A DNA stretch of 23,467 bases from Mesostigma viride (GCA_009746045.1 RPFO01001336.1:1-23467), one strand, 5' to 3'; shown: positions 7,785 through 14,865, counted from the stretch's first letter. Translations and numbers: made by a program. The notes: a model not told the origin generated them from the letters alone.

Positions 7785-7845
7785 CTTTTCCGACTCCCGT
7801 TGTGGTTACCCGTCAAATTTTGTTTCCTTTTTTGAACGAGCCAGT

Positions 7846-8547
7846 TTACAGCGTGCCGACTTGCGACTGGCCGGGGATGCCCGTCATGCCCGCGGACGTC
7901 TTGGCCGTCGACTCGCCCACCATGCCCAAAGATCCGGACGACGCGACGGGCATGCTGAACACGCCGGGCTCGTTGCCGAACACGGGCTGCTCGAACAGGT
8001 CGCTGCCGAACGTGCGGCCATTCGTCAAGGCGGGGTTCGAGGAGTTGGGGGCCAGACACGAGCCGCCCGAGCAGGAGCTGGCATTCGAGTAGACGCCCTT
8101 GGTGGACACGTTGATGGCGAAAGCGTCCGGGGCCGCGGGGATCAGGTACTTGGGCCGCAGGAAGTTGATGCCCTCGGCGATCTCCCAGCTCGTGGGGTCC
8201 GACACGAGCCCCACGGCGATCTGGTTCTGCTCCAGCTGAGCGAGCGTCACGGTCGCGTTGTCGACGGGCTGTGCGAACTCGAACGCCTCGTCGAACTGCC
8301 GGTTCATGTCCTGAAACCCGGTGCCTTGCTGGAAAAGCCCGGGCTTCACGCGGGTGGACAGACCGAGCGACATGTCGTTGGCGTCGTCAAACGGCAGATA
8401 ATACTGTTCCGTCCCCACCTGATTCGTCGAGCTCGAGAGGATCGCCTCCATCTCGGGGTCGCCGCACAGAGATGGGAACTCCGTGGGCCTGCTGGCGGCG
8501 CCCAGGTAGTCCTGAGATTTGTTCGTGATCTTTGTACAATACGCCAT
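7846..8547 (-). CDS. Hypothetical protein, possibly structural (233 aa)
   Basis: Not recognised. The sequence is rich in Gly, Ser, Asn and Pro with few charges, has no membrane segment, and carries a Cys pair in CSGGSC near residue 160. The C-terminal 60 residues are Gly/Ser/Met-rich and flexible. An ATATATTATT box (8555-8564) lies 8 bases upstream of the ATG. The mobile element's left edge sits only 33 bp upstream of the start, so any control sequence further away has been displaced. The composition resembles abundant virion proteins, but this is only an impression. Confidence 0.7.
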   Translation of the reverse strand: MAYCTKITNKSQDYLGAASRPTEFPSLCGDPEMEAILSSSTNQVGTEQYYLPFDDANDMSLGLSTRVKPGLFQQGTGFQDMNRQFDEAFEFAQPVDNATVTLAQLEQNQIAVGLVSDPTSWEIAEGINFLRPKYLIPAAPDAFAINVSTKGVYSNASSCSGGSCLAPNSSNPALTNGRTFGSDLFEQPVFGNEPGVFSMPVASSGSLGMVGESTAKTSAGMTGIPGQSQVGTL

Positions 8548-8554
8548 CGGATCG

Positions 8555-8564
8555 ATATATTATT
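8555..8564 (-). promoter_or_regulatory. ATATATTATT box of the 8547 gene
   Basis: An AT-rich box 8 bases upstream of the ATG at 8547. It matches the TATAT-type boxes placed close to the start codon before many genes of this window. Confidence 0.5.
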
Positions 8565-8579
8565 CCTAAGAGAATATTT

Positions 8580-8703
8580 ATTCATGTCCCACGTAGCTCC
8601 CACAAAAACCAGCATCTTCATTAAAACAATAAGTGGAAGCATACATGTGACACTAATTGACATGCCCGGAGGCACGCCGTTCAAGGCCCTTCATGAAGTA
8701 CGT
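8580..8703 (+). repeat. Element repeat A, copy 1
   Basis: Matches 9160-9283 over 124 bases with no difference seen by eye, at an offset of 580. After CGT the copies diverge, although GCCC four bases later is still shared. It contains the ATG of the ubiquitin-like ORF at 8584. Confidence 0.92.
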
Positions 8704-8817
8704 TGCCCTAGAGGCAACCAAGACAAGGGTGGGTGGGTGGGGAGCAAAGAAAGAGGCCGACAAAACCAGCCAGAGCGGCTTTTAGTCGCAAAACCTCCCT
8801 TATCCCTAGCTAACTGA
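8584..8817 (+). CDS. Element ORF with ubiquitin-like N-terminus (77 aa)
   Basis: The peptide begins MSHVAPTKTSIFIKTISGSI. The segment IFIKTISG lines up with the first beta strand and turn of ubiquitin (IFVKTLTG), with five of eight identical and the rest conservative. A hydrophobic strand and MPGG turn follow. From about residue 41 the reading passes the A/spacer boundary into repeat B and no longer resembles ubiquitin. It may be the remains of a gene once carried by the full-length element, or a chance ORF. The second A copy starts the same peptide at 9164 but ends at 9316. Confidence 0.3.
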   Translation: MSHVAPTKTSIFIKTISGSIHVTLIDMPGGTPFKALHEVRCPRGNQDKGGWVGSKERGRQNQPERLLVAKPPLSLAN

Positions 8818-9161
8818 CGTCATTAAACCCTTATGTTTAGTGGATGCTAGTAAGACGCTAACCGTACAGACCGGGGGTAGAATATCCCGAATCTGCACGG
8901 CTAGTATTAAATAATGCGTAGGTTGTTCTTTTCAGGGGCACTGCACCTCACGCCCCGTTCCGCCCGGGTATAATCAACCCAAGCGCGGAACGCACATTTT
9001 ATTTAATTCATTTTTCAACCATGCACTATATTGCATCTACTAATCACAAAAGCTCTAGCCAAACAGCTACGAGTAAACACTGCGACCTATAAGCCGCTCA
9101 TCCAGCGGCCTCTTGTTCCCGCATTCACGTATAGAAGAAACTCCGTTCAAAGAACCCCGAT
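8742..9161 (+). repeat. Element repeat B, copy 1
   Basis: 420 bases that match 10124-10543 without a difference seen by eye, at an offset of 1382. It contains a long inverted repeat CGTTCCGC...GCGGAACG and a short hairpin near its right end. Confidence 0.93.
9093..9109 (+). repeat. Hairpin GCCGCT-CATCC-AGCGGC near the right end of repeat B
   Basis: A perfect 6-bp stem with a 5-base loop, ending 51 bases before the B1/A2 junction; the same hairpin lies in B2. Rolling-circle elements carry a hairpin near the 3' end, but usually only 10-12 bases from it. Confidence 0.6.
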
Positions 9162-9283
9162 TCATGTCCCACGTAGCTCCCACAAAAACCAGCATCTTCA
9201 TTAAAACAATAAGTGGAAGCATACATGTGACACTAATTGACATGCCCGGAGGCACGCCGTTCAAGGCCCTTCATGAAGTACGT
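9160..9283 (+). repeat. Element repeat A, copy 2
   Basis: A second full copy of repeat A, joined directly to the end of B1 and sharing the AT at 9160-9161. In this copy the ubiquitin-like reading frame starts at 9164 and stops at 9316. Confidence 0.92.
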
Positions 9284-9606
9284 GGCCCAATCACCCCCGC
9301 CCTGGCTTTCCCTTGAAGCCGCACTCCACCTTGCTCGTTGTCACAAGTGACCGCCCTGCCGCAAAACGGGAGCCCCCCACATCGGGAGGCGTGTGCCCGG
9401 CGGCTGTGGATGCATGGCCAGGCCCAAAAAGGCCCAGCGCATTTGCACTGCGATTGCGCACGGCCAGCCTATCATGACCCCTCTCGGGGCCCCGAGTCGG
9501 TACCGCTATGGCCGTCTCCCCATAGACCCGGGGTGCTTCGAGAAAAAACGTGGACCTAGCCCAGGCCCCGCCAGCCCGGATGCCCGAGGCCACAGCCCCA
9601 GGCACC

Positions 9607-9632
9607 TGGCTGAACGAGAGTCCGTTCAGCCA
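9607..9632 (+). repeat. Perfect hairpin, 10-bp stem
   Basis: TGGCTGAACG, loop AGAGTC, then CGTTCAGCCA: a perfect 10-bp stem with a six-base loop. Confidence 0.75.
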
Positions 9633-9987
9633 AGACCGCATTCCCCCCGAGGTTTCTATGCGTGGGGAAAAAATTTCTAGCTTAGACGCTTTTCCCATCG
9701 CCGTCCCCAGCCCCAACCACCCCCCCCTCGGCGGAAGGCAATTGCAAAGTTTGCTGGCCAGCAGCAATTTCCGAAGAAAAAGCCGCAGGCCGCGGACCGA
9801 GACACGGGTCGCCAGTGCCAGCCATCCGGCTCCAACCCGGGGTGCAAGCATCCCCAGGTACGGAGCACCAGCTCGCGCACTGGGCCGACCAAGCGACAGT
9901 TGAGCACCTGTCACGGCATCCGGCCCACCAAAGACCCCAAGCTGGGGAAAAGGTGCGGACCGGAGGTAATCTTTTTCTTTTCTTTTA

Positions 9988-10023
9988 GTTAACCGGGCGA
10001 GGAACTACGCCTGGCCGGTTAAC
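9988..10023 (+). repeat. Perfect inverted repeat, 9-bp arms
   Basis: GTTAACCGG and CCGGTTAAC separated by 18 bases, just after a long pyrimidine tract. Confidence 0.75.
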
Positions 10024-10038
10024 AACTGGAAGTCTCAC

Positions 10039-10058
10039 CACTGGCCAAGTGGCCAGTG
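10039..10058 (+). repeat. Near-palindrome, 9-bp arms with 2-base centre
   Basis: CACTGGCCA-AG-TGGCCAGTG. Such a site could be a cruciform or a dimeric-protein binding site. Confidence 0.75.
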
Positions 10059-10123
10059 CAACCAGTGCTTTTGGGATTTTGCTCCGCAGCACCCATAGCT
10101 GCGGCTGCCGCCGCAACGACAAC

Positions 10124-10543
10124 GAGCAAAGAAAGAGGCCGACAAAACCAGCCAGAGCGGCTTTTAGTCGCAAAACCTCCCTTATCCCTAGCTAACTGAC
10201 GTCATTAAACCCTTATGTTTAGTGGATGCTAGTAAGACGCTAACCGTACAGACCGGGGGTAGAATATCCCGAATCTGCACGGCTAGTATTAAATAATGCG
10301 TAGGTTGTTCTTTTCAGGGGCACTGCACCTCACGCCCCGTTCCGCCCGGGTATAATCAACCCAAGCGCGGAACGCACATTTTATTTAATTCATTTTTCAA
10401 CCATGCACTATATTGCATCTACTAATCACAAAAGCTCTAGCCAAACAGCTACGAGTAAACACTGCGACCTATAAGCCGCTCATCCAGCGGCCTCTTGTTC
10501 CCGCATTCACGTATAGAAGAAACTCCGTTCAAAGAACCCCGAT
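10124..10543 (+). repeat. Element repeat B, copy 2
   Basis: The second 420-base copy of B. Its last 37 bases (10507-10543) supply the final residues and stop codon of the SET gene read on the other strand. Confidence 0.93.
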
Positions 10544-12423
10544 CTCGCGAACTTCACATACTTGTAAAGAGACATGTCCCATCCGATCTTTTGCAACATC
10601 TCCTCGTCGACGGCGTCCAACACGATCTCCGGATAGCTAGAACCGCCTTTATGAGATCTTGACGGGCGCGAACGAGAAGTCCCGGGCTCGCACGTAGGAT
10701 ACCGGCCGTGGCGGTGTCTGAAATTGATGGCATTGACGCACTTGAGCAAACAATTGATCTGTCGCAAGTACAACTCAGCAGTGTCGGCATCAATTTCGCT
10801 TTTGTGCGATTCCCAATATTCTTTCCCGTAATCCCATAGGAGTTCCTCGCCCGGTAAAATGTGCGTTGTCGCCACCAGGCCGCTGTTTACAACCACGCAA
10901 TTCTTGCGTCCGACACCGCCTCGAGGGTCGTTCGCCATGTGGGCATATAATGCGGGGTAGTCGAATCTAGATCGTCCGTTCGGTGCGTACGTGTCTCCTA
11001 TATCCATCCCGGGGTCTCCGCCGCCTCTAGATCCGTCGACCCAATACTCTCCTAGATCCAAGATCTTATCGTCTTCGCCCAAATACGAAAGCAATTTCCA
11101 CCGAAGCAGCGTGTATACATCCTTGGGGTTATCGAGAAATATATCAGCGAGAAGTTCTGACGTCGGATCTTTAAACCGAGCACCATTACGAAATTTCTTA
11201 TCGAATGGGGGGACCTTGCCAACGGTCCATTTTTTGTTTGGCGTCGGACCCATGATTCGACCGGAATACAAGGCGATGCGTTGACCTCTCGGAAAGTACG
11301 TGGCGGCGTACAAACCGTTTCCTGATACCTTTTCATGGAGGTTTGCGAGCCCCTTGCTCTTTCCCACTATCAACCACGGTCCGTACTTCCCCTTGTGCTT
11401 CCGATCGATTCGTATGTTTCCATTCCTCTCTTTCACGGTGCGAATGACGCTGGGGTAGTCCTTCAAGTTGTTATTGTCTTCGTTCTTCTTATTGCTGTCC
11501 GGGTTCGACCAATACGGAAACTCTATCTCGAGTTTGTTCCTGAGATTCAGCTCGTTGTATTCTTTGATAACGCCGTTTATCTCTGCCGTGGTGGAAAGTC
11601 TGGTCTTTTCGTTCTTAGCGCGCTCCGTCTCCTTGTTGGCACTTGTCGGGCGTAGCCCCACTCGAATATCAGGGATGGGTCCGTGGATCTCTTCCGATAT
11701 TTTCGCCGGTCTCTGCATATCGAGAGCGTGATCATCCGGACAACCCTCATTCACCCTCCTCTCTCTCTCCTGTTTCGCCGCCTTCTCGGCCTCTTTCGCT
11801 GCCCGTGCCCTTTCGGCCTCTTTCGCCGCCTTCTCGGCCTCCTTCGCTGCCCGTGCCCTTTCGGCCTCTTTCGCCGCCTTCTCGGCTTCCTTGGCCACCC
11901 TCGCCCTTTCCGCCTCCGCGACCCGTCTTCGTTCTCGCGCGGCCGTGTGGGACGCCAGGACGCCATCGTTGATCCTCGCCCTCGACGACCTGCGCTCCGC
12001 CGCCTTCTCGGCTTCCTTGGCCACCCTCGCCCTTTCCGCCTCCGCGACCCGTCTTCGTTCTCGCGCGGCCGTGTGGGACGCCAGGACGCCATCGTTGATC
12101 CTCGCCCTCGACGACCTGCGCTCCTCCTCTTCTCTGGCCGCACGTTCGTTCAATTCCACATCGATTTCGGGAACCGTGTACCATCCGTACATGCGAAGTT
12201 GTCGCTTGCACTTGGAGGCGTTCCCGGCCTGTCTTCCGTACAGGTACCCGCAGTAGGACGCCGTGTTCGAATCGGACTGATCAGGGAGCGGAGGCCTGGG
12301 ACCCTGGGAGATTCGCTTGTGACCGTACATGCGCAATTGGCGTTTTGACTTGCACGTCGATTCGGACGCCGCGGCCCGGCTATCACGAAGCGCGTACCCG
12401 CAATACCCTCCCACTGGGCTCAT
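10507..12423 (-). CDS. SET-domain protein with N-terminal repeats (638 aa), tail altered by the mobile element
   Basis: A probable lysine methyltransferase. Residues 7-34 and 57-80 repeat a motif YCGY...CK.KRQLRMYG. Residues 101-142 and 143-184 are two identical 42-residue charged repeats, followed by two 16-residue KEAERARAAKEAEKAA units, together forming a long charged helix or coiled coil. The SET domain covers about 345-540: GNGLYAAT at 368-375, ALYAHMANDPRG at 491-502 where most SET proteins have the NHS motif, and GEELLWDYGKEYW at 525-537. Viral SET proteins such as chlorovirus vSET methylate histone H3; a chromatin role here is inference. The last 12 residues come from the mobile element; without it the frame would stop after residue 626. 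The start is at 12423, with a CATATAC box 12 bases upstream. Confidence 0.88.
   Translation of the reverse strand: MSPVGGYCGYALRDSRAAASESTCKSKRQLRMYGHKRISQGPRPPLPDQSDSNTASYCGYLYGRQAGNASKCKRQLRMYGWYTVPEIDVELNERAAREEEERRSSRARINDGVLASHTAARERRRVAEAERARVAKEAEKAAERRSSRARINDGVLASHTAARERRRVAEAERARVAKEAEKAAKEAERARAAKEAEKAAKEAERARAAKEAEKAAKQERERRVNEGCPDDHALDMQRPAKISEEIHGPIPDIRVGLRPTSANKETERAKNEKTRLSTTAEINGVIKEYNELNLRNKLEIEFPYWSNPDSNKKNEDNNNLKDYPSVIRTVKERNGNIRIDRKHKGKYGPWLIVGKSKGLANLHEKVSGNGLYAATYFPRGQRIALYSGRIMGPTPNKKWTVGKVPPFDKKFRNGARFKDPTSELLADIFLDNPKDVYTLLRWKLLSYLGEDDKILDLGEYWVDGSRGGGDPGMDIGDTYAPNGRSRFDYPALYAHMANDPRGGVGRKNCVVVNSGLVATTHILPGEELLWDYGKEYWESHKSEIDADTAELYLRQINCLLKCVNAINFRHRHGRYPTCEPGTSRSRPSRSHKGGSSYPEIVLDAVDEEMLQKIGWDMSLYKYVKFARSGFFERSFFYT
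11872..12123 (-). repeat. Two identical 126-bp tandem repeats in the SET gene
   Basis: The units 11872-11997 and 11998-12123 appear identical and encode the 42-residue ERRSSRARINDG... repeat. Two shorter 48-bp units follow in the coding direction (11776-11871). Identity at the DNA level, including silent positions, points to recent duplication or ongoing unequal exchange. Confidence 0.88.
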
Positions 12424-12434
12424 GTCTTACACGA

Positions 12435-12441
12435 CATATAC
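12435..12441 (-). promoter_or_regulatory. CATATAC box of the SET gene
   Basis: On the minus strand GTATATG lies 12-18 bases upstream of the ATG at 12423, in the 41-bp gap after the stop of the 12465 gene. Confidence 0.4.
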
Positions 12442-12464
12442 GATCCTCGGGGATAATAATTGTT

Positions 12465-12986
12465 CTACTTCACGGCCTGCTGGATGTCCCGCACTTGCTT
12501 CGACGTCTGATCGGGCGTGGGACCTCCGCCGCCGTTAGATAGTGCAGGCGACGTTGTCTTAGCGATGTCGGCGGCCTTGTCCGATTGTTGACAAATGCCC
12601 TTTCTCATCCGTTGCATGATTTTGTCATAAGCGAAAGCGTATACGAACGGTGGCGCGATGGAGAACACGATAAGCATGATGATGGGGAGAGCGGCGTTTG
12701 TCATTTTACCCCCCATGATCCCGCGCAAGACGATATAAAACGAGACGAGGCCGGAAGCAAAACCGGAAAGTGCCTTCGTTACATTGAGTTTTAGTTTCTT
12801 TTTATCTTCGTCGTCCTCCTTCCTCTCGATCATCGCGTAAACCGGCATGACGGCGAAAAGCGGGAGGAACAACGCTCCTAACAAGGCTATCGAGTGCACG
12901 ATGATGCCTCCGAACGAAAAACTAGACTCCTTGCACTCTGGTGTCGGATTCGCGTTTCCCGCACCCTTGGAAGACTTGGCACCCAT
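12465..12986 (-). CDS. Membrane protein with myristoylation signal (173 aa)
   Basis: The N-terminus MGAKSSKG fits the N-myristoylation pattern (Gly2, Ser6), which is common in NCLDV inner-membrane proteins. Hydrophobic segments lie at about 28-50 (GIIVHSIALLGALFLPLFAV), 70-92 and 96-118, giving three likely membrane helices separated by a charged loop (ERKEDDEDKKK). The C-terminal 50 residues are polar with a GGGG run. No enzyme motif is present. An ATATATT box (12998-13004) lies 11 bases upstream. The next gene, also a membrane protein, ends 34 bases upstream, so the pair may form one virion-membrane module. Family not recognised. Confidence 0.8.
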   Translation of the reverse strand: MGAKSSKGAGNANPTPECKESSFSFGGIIVHSIALLGALFLPLFAVMPVYAMIERKEDDEDKKKLKLNVTKALSGFASGLVSFYIVLRGIMGGKMTNAALPIIMLIVFSIAPPFVYAFAYDKIMQRMRKGICQQSDKAADIAKTTSPALSNGGGGPTPDQTSKQVRDIQQAVK

Positions 12987-12997
12987 TTCGAGTTCGG

Positions 12998-13004
12998 ATA
13001 TATT
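12998..13004 (-). promoter_or_regulatory. ATATATT box of the 12986 gene
   Basis: An AT-rich box beginning 11 bases upstream of the ATG at 12986, of the same type as before 8547, 12423 and 20042. Confidence 0.45.
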
Positions 13005-13020
13005 GTATTAGCAGATAATT

Positions 13021-13425
13021 TTAGCAAATGATGTCGAAATGTGAATTCATTTCCTTTAACCAGAAGGCAAAGATGGGGCCCGTCAGCAACGTGTTCAACA
13101 TCACCCAGAACATGGGATGGATCCTGGGAGAGAATGACAACATGTCAGGTATCATCATGGCCAAGACACCTACGGCCCCTCCTACCAGAAATCCGGTGAT
13201 CAAGAACTTATTCAACGTGTTCAACCTGTTCTGTTTGGACCTGGACCACTTCACGGCCGCGAGGTTTCCGACGGCCGTGACGGCCGTGGAGAGCAACAAC
13301 CACCATTCCGTGGGGGCCAGAAAGGTCCTTTCGGACGAGTATTTCGCGGCCAGAACGAACGCCCATAGATGCGCCACGCCCAGGAGCGAGGAACCGATCG
13401 TCAACGACGACGTCGTGGTCTCCAT
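13021..13425 (-). CDS. Four-helix membrane protein (134 aa)
   Basis: Four hydrophobic segments cover most of the length: about 8-28 (SLLGVAHLWAFVLAAKY), 38-60, 75-95 (FLITGFLVGGAVGVLAMMIP) and 105-125. No signal peptide or catalytic motif stands out. The start at 13425 is supported by TCTACTATAGAC ending one base before it, the same motif as before the helicase gene. Family not recognised; a virion or endoplasmic-reticulum membrane role is inferred from topology alone. Confidence 0.8.
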   Translation of the reverse strand: METTTSSLTIGSSLLGVAHLWAFVLAAKYSSERTFLAPTEWWLLLSTAVTAVGNLAAVKWSRSKQNRLNTLNKFLITGFLVGGAVGVLAMMIPDMLSFSPRIHPMFWVMLNTLLTGPIFAFWLKEMNSHFDIIC

Positions 13426-13426
13426 A

Positions 13427-13432
13427 GTCTAT
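13427..13432 (-). promoter_or_regulatory. ATAGAC start-proximal motif of the 13425 gene
   Basis: TCTACTATAGAC on the minus strand ends one base before the ATG. It agrees in 11 of 12 positions with the same string before the helicase ATG. Confidence 0.45.
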
Positions 13433-13455
13433 AGTAGAGCCTCACAAAAAATCCA

Positions 13456-14151
13456 CTAGATGCCCGCGTGCTCCTCCGCGTCCACCGCCTCGTCCTCCCG
13501 TTGCAAGAAACAGTACTCCTGAGGGAGCTTGTTGCTTGGGAAGAACTGCACGGAGCGCACGATCGGGGTGCATCCAAACTGCTTGTCCATGAACCAGAGC
13601 CGCGGGACGTCGATGATGACTTGCACGTCGCACCCCTTGACGACGTCGAACCCCGACGCGGGGTTCTGGTCCTGGTCGAAGAACTGGCACTCGAACCGGT
13701 TGTTGCGGAACGGGATCGAGCACTTGAAAGTGGGAGGGTACTCCTCCTTCTTCGAGGGCTTGATCGCGGACGTGTAGAGGTTGTCGATGACCTCCGCCGT
13801 CATCTTCTTGCCGAACCACGCGAGGCTCTTCTCGACGGAGAGAGACTTGTTGCGCTCGTCCAGCTCCATCCAGGCGTCGTAGAACTTCTTGCTATCCGTG
13901 CCCTCCTCGAGGTAGTTGTCGAAACTCAGGTCGAGCGTGTAGCGCGGGGGGGCGTTCTTGGCCTCGTAGCAGCTCACGCCGAACGGAGCGCGCATCCTCG
14001 GCGTCTGGATGCGAATCGGGTTCTCGTGCTTGCTGTCGTCCTTGTCATAGAACATGTGCACGGTGAGGGACCCCGTCCCCGTCCTCTTGGGCTCGTGGAA
14101 ACACACCTTCTTGGGGTCGAACTTGTCGAAGAGGCAGATCGTGGACGCCAT
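13456..14151 (-). CDS. Probable ssDNA-binding protein, DUF5871/gp2.5-like (231 aa)
   Basis: The start at 14151 (MASTICLFDKFDPKKVCF) was chosen over an in-frame extension of 32 residues that looks like untranslated leader. The protein is strand-rich, with FGVSCYEAKNAPPRYTLDLS and a late segment DVPRLWFMDKQFGCTPIV, which recalls the conserved LW...KQYG motif of the DUF5871 family in NCLDVs. Relatives have been proposed to be T7 gp2.5-like single-stranded-DNA-binding proteins. The last residues are acidic (EDEAVDAEEH), as is usual for such proteins, whose acidic tails contact replication partners. It would work with the D5-like helicase at forks. The family call is from pattern memory and is not certain. 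Confidence 0.65.
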   Translation of the reverse strand: MASTICLFDKFDPKKVCFHEPKRTGTGSLTVHMFYDKDDSKHENPIRIQTPRMRAPFGVSCYEAKNAPPRYTLDLSFDNYLEEGTDSKKFYDAWMELDERNKSLSVEKSLAWFGKKMTAEVIDNLYTSAIKPSKKEEYPPTFKCSIPFRNNRFECQFFDQDQNPASGFDVVKGCDVQVIIDVPRLWFMDKQFGCTPIVRSVQFFPSNKLPQEYCFLQREDEAVDAEEHAGI

Positions 14152-14228
14152 GTTCGTGTAGAGTGAGGCGAGGCCGATTGCGAGATGGAGGGAGAGAGAG
14201 ATGGGCCAAACGTGAAGCGCGAACGCAT

Positions 14229-14816
14229 TTATACCTCGTCGGACCACCGCATTTTCACGGTTTCGATGGGAACCTTCTCGACCGGGGCACTTTCGGCGGG
14301 AAACCCGGAATCTGAGCTTTCTGATTGGTCCGTCTTGTCGTCACGATCCGATTTCGTCTCTTGGTGACGCGTCACGATACCGCAAAAACGTACGAACGAA
14401 TCAAGAGCGTCGGCGCCTTTCATGTGTCGCACCTTGTTGCAGACGAGACGGATGTTCTGTTTCGTGTACGGACCGTTCGGATCGATGAGATCCACGCTCG
14501 CGGAATCGCAGTAACCGCTCCAGAAGTGATTCGGGGCGTGGTGCATGGGGATGCCAGTGATAGCGCACAGGCCTCCCTGCTCGCGGTAAATCTCCACGAG
14601 TTCGTTCTCGCGAACGAGGACCTCCCTGCCCTTGGCCTTCAGGGACTTGGCGATGTTCGAGAGCTGGTGACTGAAATACCCCTCCTCGGAACTGCGGTAC
14701 GCGCGCACGGACTCGGAGTAGCACTGTCGACACACGCCCCCCGTCCGCCACGACCGGCCCGTGAACTGATTGCGGGTCTTGCCGAGCAGGCACTTCGGGC
14801 ACGTGCTGGTCTCCAT
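14229..14816 (-). CDS. HNH endonuclease with zinc ribbon (195 aa)
   Basis: The N-terminal zinc ribbon has C6/C9 (CPKC) and C29/C32 (CRQC). The HNH core covers about 76-134: YREQGGLCAITGIPM, then ASVDLID with Asp109, PYTKQNIRLVCN with Asn121 and Asn127, and a final HMKG. This order (C.ITG...D.ID...Y...N..LVC..VN.MK) is that of phage and NCLDV HNH nucleases, which can be homing enzymes or recombination/repair enzymes. The C-terminal 45 residues are Ser/Asp-rich and unstructured. It lies between the ssDNA-binding candidate and a Cys-rich basic protein. No intron or intein was seen that would make it a homing enzyme. Confidence 0.85.
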   Translation of the reverse strand: METSTCPKCLLGKTRNQFTGRSWRTGGVCRQCYSESVRAYRSSEEGYFSHQLSNIAKSLKAKGREVLVRENELVEIYREQGGLCAITGIPMHHAPNHFWSGYCDSASVDLIDPNGPYTKQNIRLVCNKVRHMKGADALDSFVRFCGIVTRHQETKSDRDDKTDQSESSDSGFPAESAPVEKVPIETVKMRWSDEV

Positions 14817-14865
14817 TTCGCCGAGAGCGCACTCTATTTCCCCTTGTGTTTTTTTACGAGCCGAG

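Larger units (their letters stand above)
9284..10123 (+). other. GC-rich hairpin-rich interior segment of the element
   Basis: 840 bases found only once in the window. There is no recognisable protein: the open frames on both strands are Pro/Arg/Gly-rich and look like by-products of GC content. It holds at least four perfect inverted repeats: 9483-9496 (CTCGGGGCCCCGAG), 9607-9632 (10-bp stem, 6-base loop), 9988-10023 (9-bp stem, 18-base loop) and 10039-10058 (9-bp stem, 2-base loop). A pyrimidine run (CTTTTTCTTTTCTTTTAG) at 9971-9988 would also pass as a splice-acceptor tract. Confidence 0.6.
8580..10543 (+). mobile_element. Mobile element with A1-B1-A2-B2 split direct repeats, non-autonomous
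   Basis: About 1.96 kb with two repeat families, in the order A1 (8580-8703), a 38-bp spacer, B1 (8742-9161), A2 (9160-9283), an 840-bp GC-rich hairpin-rich segment and B2 (10124-10543). B1 runs straight into A2. The dinucleotide AT occurs at the left edge (8580-8581), at the B1/A2 junction (9160-9161) and at the right edge (10542-10543), and no longer target duplication is visible. Joining the flanks at that AT gives a clean gene end for the SET gene. No reverse transcriptase, recombinase or Rep-helicase motif was found inside. DIRS/Ngaro-like elements have this repeat order; a tandem pair of rolling-circle elements sharing ends is the main alternative. Confidence 0.85.

Noticed and set aside
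8580-9161. Reading A1-spacer-B1 as a solo LTR of a retrovirus-like element
   Set aside because: Ends are not TG...CA, there is no 4-6 bp target duplication, and A and B repeat at different offsets (580 and 1382), which two identical LTRs would not do.
9291-9914. 207-residue minus-strand frame inside the mobile element
   Set aside because: No recognisable domain; Gly/Arg/Ala-rich because of base composition and interrupted by hairpins.
13468-14166. 232-residue plus-strand frame opposite the ssDNA-binding candidate
   Set aside because: Val/Leu/Arg/Glu-rich mirror composition; the minus frame carries the family-like motifs.
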